The translations under genes were made by a program, and so were the position numbers. A stretch of DNA of 64,000 nt from Podospora bellae-mahoneyi (lineage: Eukaryota > Ascomycota > Sordariomycetes > Sordariales > Podosporaceae): NCBI RefSeq assembly GCF_035222275.1, contig NC_085883.1, forward strand, positions 3,534,001 to 3,598,000. The letters run 5' to 3'. The notes under the pieces are model-generated. The model did not search any database. It worked only from the letters and a program-made list of their open reading frames with translations, and was not told the origin of the DNA. Shown one piece after another: positions 10,832 to 21,495 of this stretch (position 1 is its first letter; each line of letters starts with the position of its first letter).

Positions 10832-11815
10832 GCCTAACAGCTTGACGTCAGCGGTGCAAGCTGCTCTTGATGGTGAAGCACTAGTATAGGTAGCGTGCTT
10901 TTGTCAAGTAGGCAGTAGGTGGAGAAAGTCAAAACGAAAAAGAGACCAAGACTCAAGGATTAAATACGGATCGGGGTGGTTGTGGTTGTGGTGGTCGTGC
11001 GTGTTGTGTACCTGCTTTTGGGTACGAAGGTTCCTGAAGCTGCCAGGGCGGGAATACCTGTTTAAGCACTAAGAATAGAATGGTTTATTCCCACCAAGCT
11101 TTTCGGACGGAGTTCGGCACGCTTTGTCTTTCCCAGTTCGTGCCTGGACCGCTGTTTGTTTCGCGAAAACAATCAGCATGCCTTTCTCTTGGGCACGACA
11201 GCCACTCTCCTTCCTTATTTCTGCGGGCTATGTGTCATCGATTCCCCGCCGACGCCAAACACCACGATTTGAGTGGGTGAGTGGCTTCCTGGGTACCACC
11301 GGCGGAGCAAGTTGCCCGGTGTTCATGCACTCTGCCATGTGAAGATGAGGCCCAGGGGCTAGCACCGATGACATCATACACTTGAGTGACGTCAGAGCGC
11401 AGTTTAGCATTTATTTTTTGAGCTGGAATACAGCAGCAATCCGAGTCACATGATTTGCCAAGGCTGGAGGCTGGGAGGTGTCAACGGGTGCCCCGCCATT
11501 TGCACAGAGGGCCCAGCCAATTATGGATATGCATTTACATGGACACCGGATTTCTGGAATGACATCAACAGCTCTTGGCCAGGCAGCTAGCTGTTGTCAG
11601 TGCTGTTTGAGGCTTGATAGCCGACGCCCTTCAGCGGCACTGCTTTTTGATACTCCCATAATTTATCATCGAGCTGTCATTGACTCTATTCTCCCATTGT
11701 TTCAGTAATTAGCAACTGATGAAACCCACACTTGGGCTATCCAGCGCGCCAAGAGCTGTCAAAGCTGTCCCGAACCATTGACCCCTGTCATCCATATCAA
11801 CGACAGCCGTCCACC
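10832..11815. promoter_or_regulatory. Divergent intergenic region between erdS and erdH-like gene
   Basis: About 980 bp between two divergently transcribed genes, so it probably holds both promoters. The erdS side is rich in GT-type repeats (10975-11010). Small open frames around 11080-11410 have no splice partner or recognised motif and look like chance. No defined operator is called. Confidence 0.5.
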
Positions 11816-12934
11816 ATGTCCAAGATCCCCACCGTCGACGGCATTCCCATCCCCAACATCAACCTCACCGGCACACCGGCCCAGACACCCCAACCGACCG
11901 AGGAGGATAAAAAACCGTTAGAAACCGCCAAAGATGCCGTTGGATCACCCCAGTCCCGCACCTGGCTCAAAATATCGGCCAATTGGTGGAGGTCACTGCA
12001 GTACATTGGCATGTCACTGCACTTCCTGGCCAACCCGAAGCCTCCAAGCCCGGCCTTTACCCATACCATTCCCTCTACCATCTCCAACAAGAAGGGCAAC
12101 TTGACCCTTTATTTTTACACCCCTGAAGGGTATGACAAGCGGAAAAAGACCAACCAGCTCTTCCCCGCCGTTATCAATTTCCACGGCGGAGGCTTCACCA
12201 TCGGCGCCCCCACCGACGACGCCCGCTTCGCCCGCTTTGTCCTCGAAGAATGCAAGGCTGTCTATGTATCAGTCGAGTATCGTCTCAGCCCAGAGTACCC
12301 CTTCCCGGTAGCAGTCCAAGACGGCGCCGACGCCCTTCTCTACCTCATCCGTCACGGCCCAGAGCTATACATTGACCCTCACAAGCTCGCCACATCTGGC
12401 TTCTCGGCCGGTGGAAACATCGCCATAACATCTACCATTTGCTTGTCTGAGCACCTCAAGACTCTGTCCGCGCCAGTCCCGCCGCATAACATCCGCGCCA
12501 TCGCGACCTGGTACCCGATCTGCGATTACACCGAGTCCCGCGAGGTCAAGCGCGCGAGATGTGTGCGGCCGGACCAAACCCTTCCTGCGAACCTCACGTC
12601 GCTGTTTGACGCCTCGTATCTCTACCCTTCTGGAGTGAGCCTCGCCAGTCCGATATTATCGCCTACCAAGGCTTCCGACACACTGTTGAAGGAGGCGATT
12701 CCCCAAACGGTTATTTTCTACACGTGCGAGTGGGATATGCTCCAGTATGAAGGGGAGGAATTGGCCAAGAGACTGGGGAGAGCGCCGATAAACAAGACGG
12801 TCAAGCACAAGATGATCCCTGGGGTGCCGCATGCGTGGGATAAATCGCCTGACCCGACCAAGCCGGCGGCGGGCTCGGAGGAATTGTACAAGGAGTGCTG
12901 TGTGTATCTGAAGGAGGTGTTCAAGGGGAACTGA
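11816..12934 (+). CDS. erdH: Alpha/beta hydrolase (HSL type), likely ErdH Erg-Asp hydrolase
   Basis: A 372-residue esterase of the hormone-sensitive-lipase group. Seen: the oxyanion-hole motif HGGG at 123-126, the nucleophile elbow GFSAGG with Ser197, and later a CEWDML aspartate and a PHAW histidine completing the triad. A hydrophobic patch near residues 57-72 could bind membrane. The start at 11816 sits in a CCACCATG context; an upstream in-frame codon at 11732 has weaker support. Known: fungi carrying ErdS have a dedicated hydrolase, ErdH, that removes aspartate from ergosteryl-aspartate. Inference: its position next to erdS, head to head, makes this the best ErdH candidate. A general esterase remains possible. 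Confidence 0.75.
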   Translation: MSKIPTVDGIPIPNINLTGTPAQTPQPTEEDKKPLETAKDAVGSPQSRTWLKISANWWRSLQYIGMSLHFLANPKPPSPAFTHTIPSTISNKKGNLTLYFYTPEGYDKRKKTNQLFPAVINFHGGGFTIGAPTDDARFARFVLEECKAVYVSVEYRLSPEYPFPVAVQDGADALLYLIRHGPELYIDPHKLATSGFSAGGNIAITSTICLSEHLKTLSAPVPPHNIRAIATWYPICDYTESREVKRARCVRPDQTLPANLTSLFDASYLYPSGVSLASPILSPTKASDTLLKEAIPQTVIFYTCEWDMLQYEGEELAKRLGRAPINKTVKHKMIPGVPHAWDKSPDPTKPAAGSEELYKECCVYLKEVFKGN

Positions 12935-13110
12935 CTACGCTACACGAGGGAGTTGTAGGATAATAGTACATACTGGATGGTGTTAGGGGAGGGGGTTGGC
13001 ATGACAGGTGATGAATTAATGAGGGAAGTCCCATTCTTCTTGTAACTATAAACGAGTCTAATAGTTTTACCAAACCATGTAACAAATACCATCCACCCAA
13101 CCAAGCTCAC

Positions 13111-13551
13111 TTAGTACGGATCAATCGTCCCACACCACTTTGCATTCACGTCATCGAACCCCCACGTCTTCTCGTACTGCTGCTCGTAGGTGAAGCCTGC
13201 CCTGCCGAATCCACAATTTACTCCGATATCGACCCAGGCGTCATAGATTTGGTCCCAGAGGCAGCCCTGGGGGCGCCGTTGGTCTGAATCACAGATGTAA
13301 GCGCGGGTGTTGTTGTAGACCCACGACATTTTGGTCCAGGGGGTCACGATGCCGCGGCAGTAGCCTATTAGGGAGCGGGCGGCGACTATCATGGAGGGAA
13401 TGTCGAGGATGGTGTCCTTGCAGCCGATTTCGTAGCGGAGGGGGCGGGGGATGGGCGTGGTGTTTGGGGTGAAGGTGGGAGTTGGGGGGAAGGTGCTGGC
13501 GGTGGAGAGGGCAACTGTCGCGGGGATGAGAAGGAGCAGGAGGAGGTTCAT
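13111..13551 (-). CDS. Small secreted cysteine-rich protein
   Basis: A single exon of 146 residues. The first 18 or so form a clear signal peptide (Leu-rich). A Pro/Thr-rich spacer follows (about 19-37), then a compact domain with six cysteines between residue 44 and the C-terminus, enough for three disulfides, and several Trp/Tyr residues. It lies tail to tail with the erdH-like gene, 176 bp from its stop. The size, signal peptide and even cysteine number fit an effector-like or antimicrobial secreted protein, but I recognise no family and no function is claimed. Confidence 0.72.
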   Translation of the reverse strand: MNLLLLLLIPATVALSTASTFPPTPTFTPNTTPIPRPLRYEIGCKDTILDIPSMIVAARSLIGYCRGIVTPWTKMSWVYNNTRAYICDSDQRRPQGCLWDQIYDAWVDIGVNCGFGRAGFTYEQQYEKTWGFDDVNAKWCGTIDPY

Positions 13552-14176
13552 GGTTGGCGGTTTGTCTTGTTTGGTGGGACAAGGTAAAATGTCCGATGTT
13601 TGGTAGTTTTCAGAATTCGGGCGGAATTATTCATGTAGGTGCTAGGAGTTGAAGGTAACAGGATTGGGGAAAGATGTTGAATGCGGGCTCGCCACGATGT
13701 GCGAGGTTACCCATTGCCACGCCCGCATAGCTACTCAAGCCCGAAACGGGTGTACTTTCCTTCATGATGGACACAAGACTGCACAATGTAACTTTAGCTC
13801 CAGAAAAACAAGGGAGAGCGCAACAACTGCCTCAAATGATCGCTGTTTATACTTCCCAAGCTACTCGCTAACTGCTCCATACTGGATATCCTGCCTCCTT
13901 ATTACCCATGCTAGGGCCAGTTTGGAGGTATCAAACATTCATTACGAGCCTATCCTAAAGGATTAATTGAAAAGCCTTGGGATATAGTTTTCAGGGTTTG
14001 AAAGATAAGGTGGTTAGGACCCATCAAATGATAGGTTTAGTGCATACCTTACCTATGCTTTTATTTAAGACGCACCTGAGTATTGGTTGAATCAAAAAAA
14101 AAGACATAAATCTTCAACGCTATCGGCTCAGTAAAGCATGCATCATACGGTACAAAAAAAGCGAAATACAAAACCC
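13552..14176. other. Intergenic, upstream of secreted protein gene
   Basis: About 625 bp with lower GC than the genes. It holds the promoter of the minus-strand secreted protein gene and the 3' flank of the vWA-RBR gene. A 105-codon plus-strand frame at 13649-13966 has poor codon bias and is not called. Confidence 0.5.
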
Positions 14177-17100
14177 TCAATCTATGACAACCGCTGCTAC
14201 CCTCTCCACAACATCATCCATAACCTCATCGTCTTCCTCATCGTCGTAATCCTCATATTCCCTTCCATTGTACCATCCGCCGTGCTCCTCCGACATGTGG
14301 TCGTAAATCTCATGGCGATCCACCTCCTCGCCACACTTGAAGCACCAATGCGTGTTGCAACCACTGACAACACACGTCATGTGATCACATCCAGAAGTCT
14401 TTTGTGTCCCTACACCACACCCTGGACATGGCTTGAAGTCAAACACTTCGGCTGTGAGTGTGCAGTCCTCGCACTTCCAGTTCTCGACGTCGACTGGTGC
14501 TCCGGCGGCACAAACCCTTTCCATGTACCTCTTGGCTGAGCTGCAGGAGGAACACCAGGCGAAGATCCAGCTGCCGGCCTCCTCGACTGCATTCTTTAGC
14601 CCCTCCAAGTATCTCACACCCTCCGGCAACTTGACCTTCGTCGAAGGCTGTCTGCGGCAGAACGGGCAGCTGAGAGCAGCGACGTTGATGATCTTGCCGA
14701 CTCGGTTGATGCCGTACCACGAGTCAGCACAATCGCCGCAGATCAGCTCGCCACATCCCTTCCGACCGCAGGCCAAACGGAGATCCTTCTTCCTGTGGTC
14801 GCTGAAGCAGAGAGAGCAAGTTCCAGCCTGGACCCGGCGCGAGTCGACCCATCCCTTCACGGCCTTGACAAGCTCATCCACATTGTGCACCTTCTTGCCT
14901 CGGGCCTTCAAAGCCATCTTGTCAGAAGCGGGCAAGACCTGCACCTTGTCCGCAAAGTGCTCTCTTCCGTGGGCCAAATTGGAAACGATAAAGAACACCG
15001 ACCTGCCACCGAAGATGACGTTTGCCGGGATCATATCGTCGTCATTCTTGACGAGCCAACCCTTGCCGTTCTCGTTGGCAAGCGTCCGAATGCTGAGCTC
15101 CTTCTCCTCGATACGATTCTTTTTGCCACCTTCGCAGGGAGCGCAGATGAATGAGCTCTCATCGAAGCCATCAGGCCGGTACTCGGCAGGCCATATCACC
15201 CTGTTGGCACAAATCGAACAGCTGACGCACGGCGCAGTGGTCAGTTGATCGTACTTGGAATCTGACTTCGAGACAAAGCTCCTCTGCCGACAGAACCAGC
15301 ATTTAGGCCGTACGTTGAGCTGGTTGGGGAAGTAGACCACATACTGGGCCCGGCAGTCGTTCATGGAACACTCCACCCAGCTGATCTCGGTGGCGCCATT
15401 GTCGTCCTTGGAGGTGTTATCGTGTACCATTCGATGGGCGCGCCCCCTGTCGGTATCTTCTCTGGCGCTGTGGCACAGACCACAGATTCCCTCGTCGCCC
15501 ATGATGGTGACGGAGCGAGGAAACTGGCAAGACTTGCAGACAGCCACAGGGCCCATGTGGGCGCGTGCCTTCTCGGGCGTCCATCCTATTTTGGTAGGAA
15601 CGATGGTGTCGAGATTCATCTCCAGAAGCTTGTAGCTCACCAAGCCCTCAAAGAGTTCGGCATCCTCCTTGCTGAGGACTGCACCTGGGCGCTTCTTGTT
15701 GGCCTCGAGCAAGAGGCTAAGACAGTTGGAGTTCCACGTCTCGGGAATATCAAGAGTGTTCCAGTTGTCCTTCATGAGGGAGAGCTCAGTAAATGCTGCG
15801 TCTTCCAGTACCTTGATCCCCATCCTCAATGTGAGAGCAGCGACCAGGGCGGCCGGACGAAGGGCCAGCATGGTACCAGGCAGCACAGTATGCAGCAAAA
15901 TTCTCCAAAACATCCTCTTGCGCTCCGCCTTGGCCAAAGCGAGCGGAATCAGGGGGAGCTCAGCTTCGCCCAGATCTTGAACATGGGCTGGGAGGTCGTC
16001 TTTGGAAGCCACAAACGTGAGCCGGGTCAGGACCTTTCCAAGTCGACGCAGAATCCTGTAATCGCAAGATCGACCAATCTCGAGTAGCTCGTCCCGAGTA
16101 AAGACCATATCTCGGCTGTCGTCGTCGTTCTCGCTCTTGCCAGCGAACCTGAGCGTTGGATCGAGAAACACGCAGGGGTACTTTTCACCATCTCCAACTT
16201 CTCTGATGATGCTGAAAATTTCGCCCTTCATGTCGTACGACTCCTCCAGCCAGTTCTTCATCCGCGACTTGTGCTCGGCGTCGGGTATCCTATCAACGTG
16301 AAACCCAAACTTGGTGATAAGTCCGTCTCTGACGGGGTTGGACCGGTCGTTGCAGACTGATCTCCATAGAGTGCCGAACACAGGATTGAGGGCCATGACG
16401 GTCACATCTGTCTCGATGATCTCCTGCAGCTGAGCACACACCAGGGTCCGGTATTCTTCGTCATCCATGTATCTCTTTGCAAAGTCCCGGACCGCTCCAC
16501 CGTTCCGGACATCGACAATCTTGGCGATGTCGCTCTCATTGACCCAGGCATTCGTGAGATTGCACCTGAGAGCCTCGGTAACGTCCTCGTCCGCGGAAAC
16601 AGGAAGCCACCTGTTTCCGCTGATATCCGTCTCAGACTCCACCGTCTCGATGCCCTTCAGCGTCCCATACTGGTTCAAGTAGACCAGCTTCCGATCACCC
16701 CCCTGGCCCTTCTTCTCCGTGACAGCACCCAGCCAACCAAGCAAAATTCCCACCGTCAGCTGCGAGATATCTTCCGCCCTGGGCGACAAAGTGTCAAAAC
16801 TGAAGCACCTCCCACCCGTGACCTGCGACAAGAACGAATACATGGCCGCCACCCCCAACCCAGCCCGGCTCTGGTCCACCCTGCACTTGTTCTTGAACGT
16901 CCTCGCCGTCACACAAAACACCTGTGCCCCGCTACGCCTGAGTTGCTCACAAGCCGAGACCCAATCCTTGAACTTCTCCCCGCCCTCCACCTTCCCCAAC
17001 GCCGCCTGCTCCAGCTCCCAAGCCTTGTTATCCAATATCCTCAAGTGGGGCGACTCATCCGCATACCAAATCACCACCGTCTCCCTCTTGACCCCTTCCC

Positions 17101-17566
17101 TGGCATCTCTCCCCATGACTTCGCACGCCCAGTGCGCCCCCGTCTTGCCCGCCTCCGGCGTGGAGTAGCCCCCTTGGACCTTTAGACGTTGAACCCACCC
17201 GAGGAGGTCTTTCTTGTCCTGGTCTTGGCAGAACCACCCACTGAACTCGGTGACTCTCACGTGGTCGTTGACGTAGGCATGTTTCTCGGCCGACCACTCG
17301 ACGCAGTCGTGGTCGCGGTAGGCGAGCACCCCGATGCGGGAGAAGGCGCCGGTGAGGGTGGAGATGCGGACGATGGACTGGAGGGAGGAGTGGAGGGAGA
17401 CAAGGAAGGTGGTCATGGAGGCTGTGGCGTCGGTGATGATTAGGAGGTCATATTCGAGGCTGTTGTTGTTGTTGTTGTTGTTGTTGTCGGTGGCTGCCGC
17501 CGCCGCTGCAGGCGTGGCAGTGTTGTGGACGGTAGCCATTGTGGACATTGGGATAAAACGAAGCAT
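14177..17566 (-). CDS. vWA domain fused to RING-IBR-RING (RBR-type E3 ligase candidate)
   Basis: An intronless gene for 1129 residues. Seen: an Ala run and poly-Asn run (residues 20-35), a von Willebrand A domain (about 38-270) with MIDAS-like D46-x-T48-x-S50, a long middle region, Zn-ribbon-like Cys pairs (roughly 650-780), then near the C-terminus RING1 (from C917), an IBR-like segment (about 998-1035) and RING2. RING2 matches parkin's Rcat spacing: CPGC, then SGCDHMTC and CNTHWCFKC. C1060, the Cys before DHMTC, sits where RBR ligases carry the ubiquitin-thioester cysteine. The acidic tail is Asp/Glu-rich. Inference: a ubiquitin ligase whose vWA part binds a partner. Alternative ATGs at 17548 and 17539 would trim only a few residues. 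Confidence 0.8.
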   Translation of the reverse strand: MLRFIPMSTMATVHNTATPAAAAAATDNNNNNNNNSLEYDLLIITDATASMTTFLVSLHSSLQSIVRISTLTGAFSRIGVLAYRDHDCVEWSAEKHAYVNDHVRVTEFSGWFCQDQDKKDLLGWVQRLKVQGGYSTPEAGKTGAHWACEVMGRDAREGVKRETVVIWYADESPHLRILDNKAWELEQAALGKVEGGEKFKDWVSACEQLRRSGAQVFCVTARTFKNKCRVDQSRAGLGVAAMYSFLSQVTGGRCFSFDTLSPRAEDISQLTVGILLGWLGAVTEKKGQGGDRKLVYLNQYGTLKGIETVESETDISGNRWLPVSADEDVTEALRCNLTNAWVNESDIAKIVDVRNGGAVRDFAKRYMDDEEYRTLVCAQLQEIIETDVTVMALNPVFGTLWRSVCNDRSNPVRDGLITKFGFHVDRIPDAEHKSRMKNWLEESYDMKGEIFSIIREVGDGEKYPCVFLDPTLRFAGKSENDDDSRDMVFTRDELLEIGRSCDYRILRRLGKVLTRLTFVASKDDLPAHVQDLGEAELPLIPLALAKAERKRMFWRILLHTVLPGTMLALRPAALVAALTLRMGIKVLEDAAFTELSLMKDNWNTLDIPETWNSNCLSLLLEANKKRPGAVLSKEDAELFEGLVSYKLLEMNLDTIVPTKIGWTPEKARAHMGPVAVCKSCQFPRSVTIMGDEGICGLCHSAREDTDRGRAHRMVHDNTSKDDNGATEISWVECSMNDCRAQYVVYFPNQLNVRPKCWFCRQRSFVSKSDSKYDQLTTAPCVSCSICANRVIWPAEYRPDGFDESSFICAPCEGGKKNRIEEKELSIRTLANENGKGWLVKNDDDMIPANVIFGGRSVFFIVSNLAHGREHFADKVQVLPASDKMALKARGKKVHNVDELVKAVKGWVDSRRVQAGTCSLCFSDHRKKDLRLACGRKGCGELICGDCADSWYGINRVGKIINVAALSCPFCRRQPSTKVKLPEGVRYLEGLKNAVEEAGSWIFAWCSSCSSAKRYMERVCAAGAPVDVENWKCEDCTLTAEVFDFKPCPGCGVGTQKTSGCDHMTCVVSGCNTHWCFKCGEEVDRHEIYDHMSEEHGGWYNGREYEDYDDEEDDEVMDDVVERVAAVVID
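17461..17487 (-). repeat. (TGT)9 trinucleotide microsatellite, codes for poly-Asn
   Basis: Nine perfect TGT units on the plus strand. On the minus strand they encode the poly-Asn run near the N-terminus of the vWA-RBR protein. Such pure triplet runs are prone to length change between strains. Confidence 0.9.
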
Positions 17567-18191
17567 GAGAAGAAAGAAGAAGGAGAGGAGGTAGGATTCT
17601 TATGATTTATCTATCTAGGACCTATCTACAGAGACGTGATGCGTGTGATGGGTGCCCCCGACCCCGGGCCACCTCATTCGGCGAGGACAGTGAGGACGGC
17701 AGGCGCCCAACAGGCCGGGTGAGTCAAAATAAGCGTTGCTCCCCGGCCACGGCAGCGCTGACAGTGCCGCCCAAGCACATCGCCAAGACCGCCGTGGTAC
17801 GGTGGTGCTTCAGGGGCTTTAGCGCTTACACGCCAGGCTTGACACAAAGTCCATGAAGATCATGACCATGACTGGGCATCCAAGGGAGGTAGGCAATGTC
17901 GAGTGCACAGTGCGGCCATGGACGTAGAGGTTAGCAACGCATCAGATGCGTTGGAAATATCTTGAATTAAGCTAAGATCATGTAGTAGGTGGCATCCATT
18001 GCGTCCGAACGCCCAGGATATGCCACGGATGCAGGTATGTACGTCTAGAAAGTAGTAAAATGGTATCTAAAGAGACAAAAGGAATGAAAAGAAAAAGAAT
18101 CCAATGGAACTCGTTACCAAAACTCGCTGAACAAAACGCTAGGTACCCTCTCAAAATTTGCAGAATGCCCCGTTGCACCATCATGACGTGG
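17567..18191. other. Intergenic, upstream of vWA-RBR gene
   Basis: About 625 bp holding the promoter of the vWA-RBR gene and the 3' flank of the rhodopsin-domain gene. No gene or structured RNA seen. Confidence 0.55.
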
Positions 18192-19559
18192 TTAGTCTGC
18201 TGACTGCTTGAAATCCGTGTGCACCCTGATTCCCTTCAAGGGAACCTCGTCTCCACTCATGCTCTCACTGTCCCCCTGTTTCCCTGGTCGACTCGTTACC
18301 GTATAAGCATAGCCATGATCCGGCCGCAACCCAGTATCGTCGCGGGTGAGCGTCGCCGTCCTTCCAGTGTCGAGTGCCGTCTCGCTGATATTTGAGTCGT
18401 CGGGCAGACGGTAAAAGGCTCTGTCGCCGTCTTTTCGCAGCTCGCCGCCAGACTCAGTCCGGTCGCTGACTGACCCCGTCGACTTTATGTTGCCTCCACC
18501 AGTGCCGCCGAAGTTGTGCTTGGAGGAAAATCCGTTCTTGCTTCCGCTGCCGCTGCCGCCTGTGAGGAGAGATCCCGAGATGCCCATCCTTGTCAAGATC
18601 AGGCTCATGATGGGGGCGAGGGTGGGCAGGTTTGCCGAGATGATGCCTGCAGACATTTCGATGGCGGTCCAGCCGACAGTCGGTGCGAGGGAGTACGATG
18701 GATCGTCGTTGGTGTAGGTGAAAAGCACTGTGGTTCGGTACGCCGAGGCAAAGACGACGCTGGGGTTGAGATTGAGGTTAGGGAATGGCACGGGAAGCCT
18801 GGTAAGCGGAGGGCTGGAAAACTCACAAGAAACCCAAGCAGAAAGCCACCGTCACACCAATCTTTTCAGATTGCCGCAGCTGCAGCTTCCACACCTGAGG
18901 GATAGGCAGCACGAGAATGGCAATGTCAGACACGATCGTGGAGATGGCGTTGGCGATCCACGTCCCAACCTGGTTGATGCAGCGGCCTGGCAGGTGCGGA
19001 TACCACAGCTTTTCGACAGGAACGCAGATGAAGATGAAGAGGAAGGTGATGGTGATGACCCAGGCGATAATGAAGGCGCTGATGCCCCAGGCCATCTTCT
19101 TGAAGTAAGGGAAGCGAAAGATGCGGTAGTACATGAAGAGAATGGCCATCTTGGTGAAGACGAGGTTGAAGGCGTATAAAATCTCGGCGACGACGAGGAA
19201 CTTGGCCATGAGGACAATCTTTTCCATGGGCACTTTGTCGGCGTGAATGCCCATGCCGGCCGAATACATGGCAAAGATGAAGCCAACCGTGACAAAGTTC
19301 CATACCTGCCAGCCGGGCCTTGTTAGAAATTGTAAAAGACATGAGCGGCGCTGGCACAAACCTGAGAAAATACAATCATCCAATCATCCCACCACAGCTT
19401 TTGGGCCTTGATATATCGAGCCCAGAGGCGCAGGAGGACTGAGACGGTGGAAAGAACCGTGACCGACACGACGGTAGCGAGAGTCCATGGCTGCAGGTTG
19501 TCAGGGTCGTAACCCGGGATGCCGGGCAGGACGGACTTGGAATCATCGGAATCTGCCAT
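18192..19559 (-). CDS. Fungal rhodopsin-domain (SAT/PTH11-like) membrane protein
   Basis: A seven-helix integral membrane protein of the Fung_rhodopsin family, found on the plasma membrane and often studied as PTH11-like receptors. Three exons: 19362-19559, 18827-19305 and 18192-18759. Introns of 56 bp (GTTTGT donor) and 67 bp (GTGAGT donor) restore one frame of 414 residues. Seen: helix 1 near residues 25-48, the family's WWDDW motif at 56-60, a VWNFVTVGF segment just after splice 1, and the Asn-rich IANAISTIVSDIAILVLPIPQVWKL stretch in two parts typical of the family. The C-terminal third is hydrophilic, Gly/Ser-rich and probably cytosolic. Ligand unknown. Confidence 0.88.
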
Positions 19560-20814
19560 GACTGGGAAGTGGTGACAGGATTTCAGAAAACCTGGGGAAG
19601 AGAATAACGAGAGACTCCAGGTTTTGAGGATTCTGGGCGGCACAAAAACATGGTCGCGGCGTTTTCGAGTGTCAGGGGAAGTTTTGCTTTTTGGGGATGG
19701 GCAAGGGATTTGATGGGCATCGTGAGGTGCGCAGGTCGCATTGGACTCCTGTCGATCAACTGCATAAGAGGCTAGTTCCCATTTGTAACATATTTTCTTC
19801 TGCTTCAGTTTCCTCACCCCACGCTAATCATTGTTCGCACCTTTTGATTTGATCATTCGTTTTTAGGGTGGACTCGACATCCGGGGACCCTACCTAAAGC
19901 CGGGGGCCGGGGCCGGGGAGGCAGCTCCCCGCAAGCCGGTTCGGTCTAGTCTCGGGTCTTGGTGTGGGAGGGAAGGTAGGTGGAGAAACGCTAACAAAAA
20001 TTCCTCTCAAGTTGTTCATTGCGCGCAGAAATGGGAGGATGGCTGTTATGCAACTTGCATTCGAGCTGGGTTCGGTCCATGCATATACCTAGGTAGGTAT
20101 GGATGCATGTGCCGGAAACGCACCATGGCCACACTACCTTGCAATTCTCTCATAGCCACGGAGTATCTAGGTACCCTAGGTGCTTAGGTAAATATTCCGT
20201 ATATTTTGATGTTAGAATACCAGCATCCATTGGAAGAAGCCGTCGTTTGTTTCATGGGGTACCCAGCTAAGGCTTCATTGGTGGGCCACTGATCGGCATC
20301 GGCCGACTGGCGAAGGATTTGCTCACTTTACCTAGCCAGGCATAGTGTCACGTTTAGGAAATAACGGGCAAAGTGTCAGTGTCAGAGAAAACAAAATCCG
20401 CATCAAAGGCGTGAAGATCTTGACACAATTGAAGATATCGTGTGACATAACAACATTGGGACCTCGATATCCTTTTACTGAAGTGATACCAGTGGTTCAA
20501 TCTTGCTGTCTTGATGGGTAAGGAAGGCAAAGGTCGACATAAGACCCCTGTGGCGAACTCGGTAATTGTGTGATTCTGGACCGCATCCGTGCCGAGCAAA
20601 AAACCGAACCAACTGCCGACGTAAGTAACGAGTTGAGCAGATGGCGAAGTGATCGTGAATTAACGCCGTGACCCTGAATCTGCCCTTATCGGAGATCTAT
20701 CCGCAAGTAAGGGGGTGAATCTGTTCAAATGATACCTACTGACACCCATTTTCCTGCACCTTCACACTGCCCATCAAAGGTGTGCTGTACAACGTCCCTC
20801 TGCTGATATACCTG
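19560..20814. other. Long intergenic region with CCTAGGTA-type motifs
   Basis: About 1.25 kb without a supported gene. Seen: a GC-rich GGGGCC-type run near 19905-19922 and clustered copies of a short motif close to ACCTAGGTAGGTA at 20087-20099 and 20165-20190. Related motifs recur in other intergenic stretches of this window. The minus-strand frame at 20354-20599 has no recognisable content. Confidence 0.5.
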
Positions 20815-21495
20815 CTACCGTCTCAGCGCCTCGACCCCCAGCGACAGCTTTACCCCTATTCCCAAGTTCGCCACTGGTAGGAGCCCTACTGAAGGTATTA
20901 AGTGCGATTGCCACAGTCTCGGCAGGTACTCATTCTCGACCATGAGTTCGGCATCGAGCCGCCGAGCCTTCCAGACAGGCGTGCTAGGGAGAGTGATACA
21001 ATAAGAAACATGCTTGATAAAACGCCAGTATTCAAGTGTTTGTTTGGACGACGTCCAGGGATCTACGGCCACATACGTGTCGAGAAGTTACCTGGTAGCC
21101 GCGGCTGCCCCAATATTTCACGTCTCGTCGCTCTCCGAGACTGTGACCCAACACCCTGCCGTATCTCTTCCCGTAGCCACGATTTGTAACTTTCCATCAA
21201 CATCGGCCAACCCAAAGGACTGCTCCGACATGGTGTATTTATCAAACTCTCCCATCTGGTCGTAGTATGCCATGCTACTCAACACTGTAATCAGGCTCTG
21301 CAGACAGAGGCCCTTGATCCACCGCCCTTCAAAGTTTCCTGAACTGAAAGTTGATTCTCTGAATCCCTTCCTTCACGGGGAAATGTGCCAAGCAAGTAAA
21401 AGGGACAGGCTCGTGACATCGAACCTCATTGCACCCCATTCTCCGTCGCCCTTCTTGTCCACGTCCCACCCGTATCAACAAGCCGCGATATGATC
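20815..21495 (-). pseudogene. Decayed gene, probable membrane/unknown fungal protein
   Basis: Read on the minus strand, one frame gives coding-like sequence over roughly 220 codons, broken by at least three in-frame stop codons (near 21384, 21120 and 21092). Coding-like parts include GEWGAMRFDVTSL, then SSMAYYDQMGEFDKY, then a region ending in LSLGVEALRR before the final stop. Recurrent sense over such a length without frame change argues for a gene that lost function recently. The MAYYDQ block reminds me of uncharacterised fungal membrane proteins, but the match is from memory and weak. It is possible that one of the stops is spliced out. Confidence 0.45.

Noticed and set aside
14433-17443. 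Several long plus-strand frames opposite the vWA-RBR gene
   Set aside because: All lie antisense to one 1129-codon gene with recognisable domains; GC-rich third positions keep the antisense open.
19900-19925. GGGGCC-rich run as a possible telomere-like or G-quadruplex element
   Set aside because: It is one short run only, with no TTAGGG repeats nearby; too little to call a feature.
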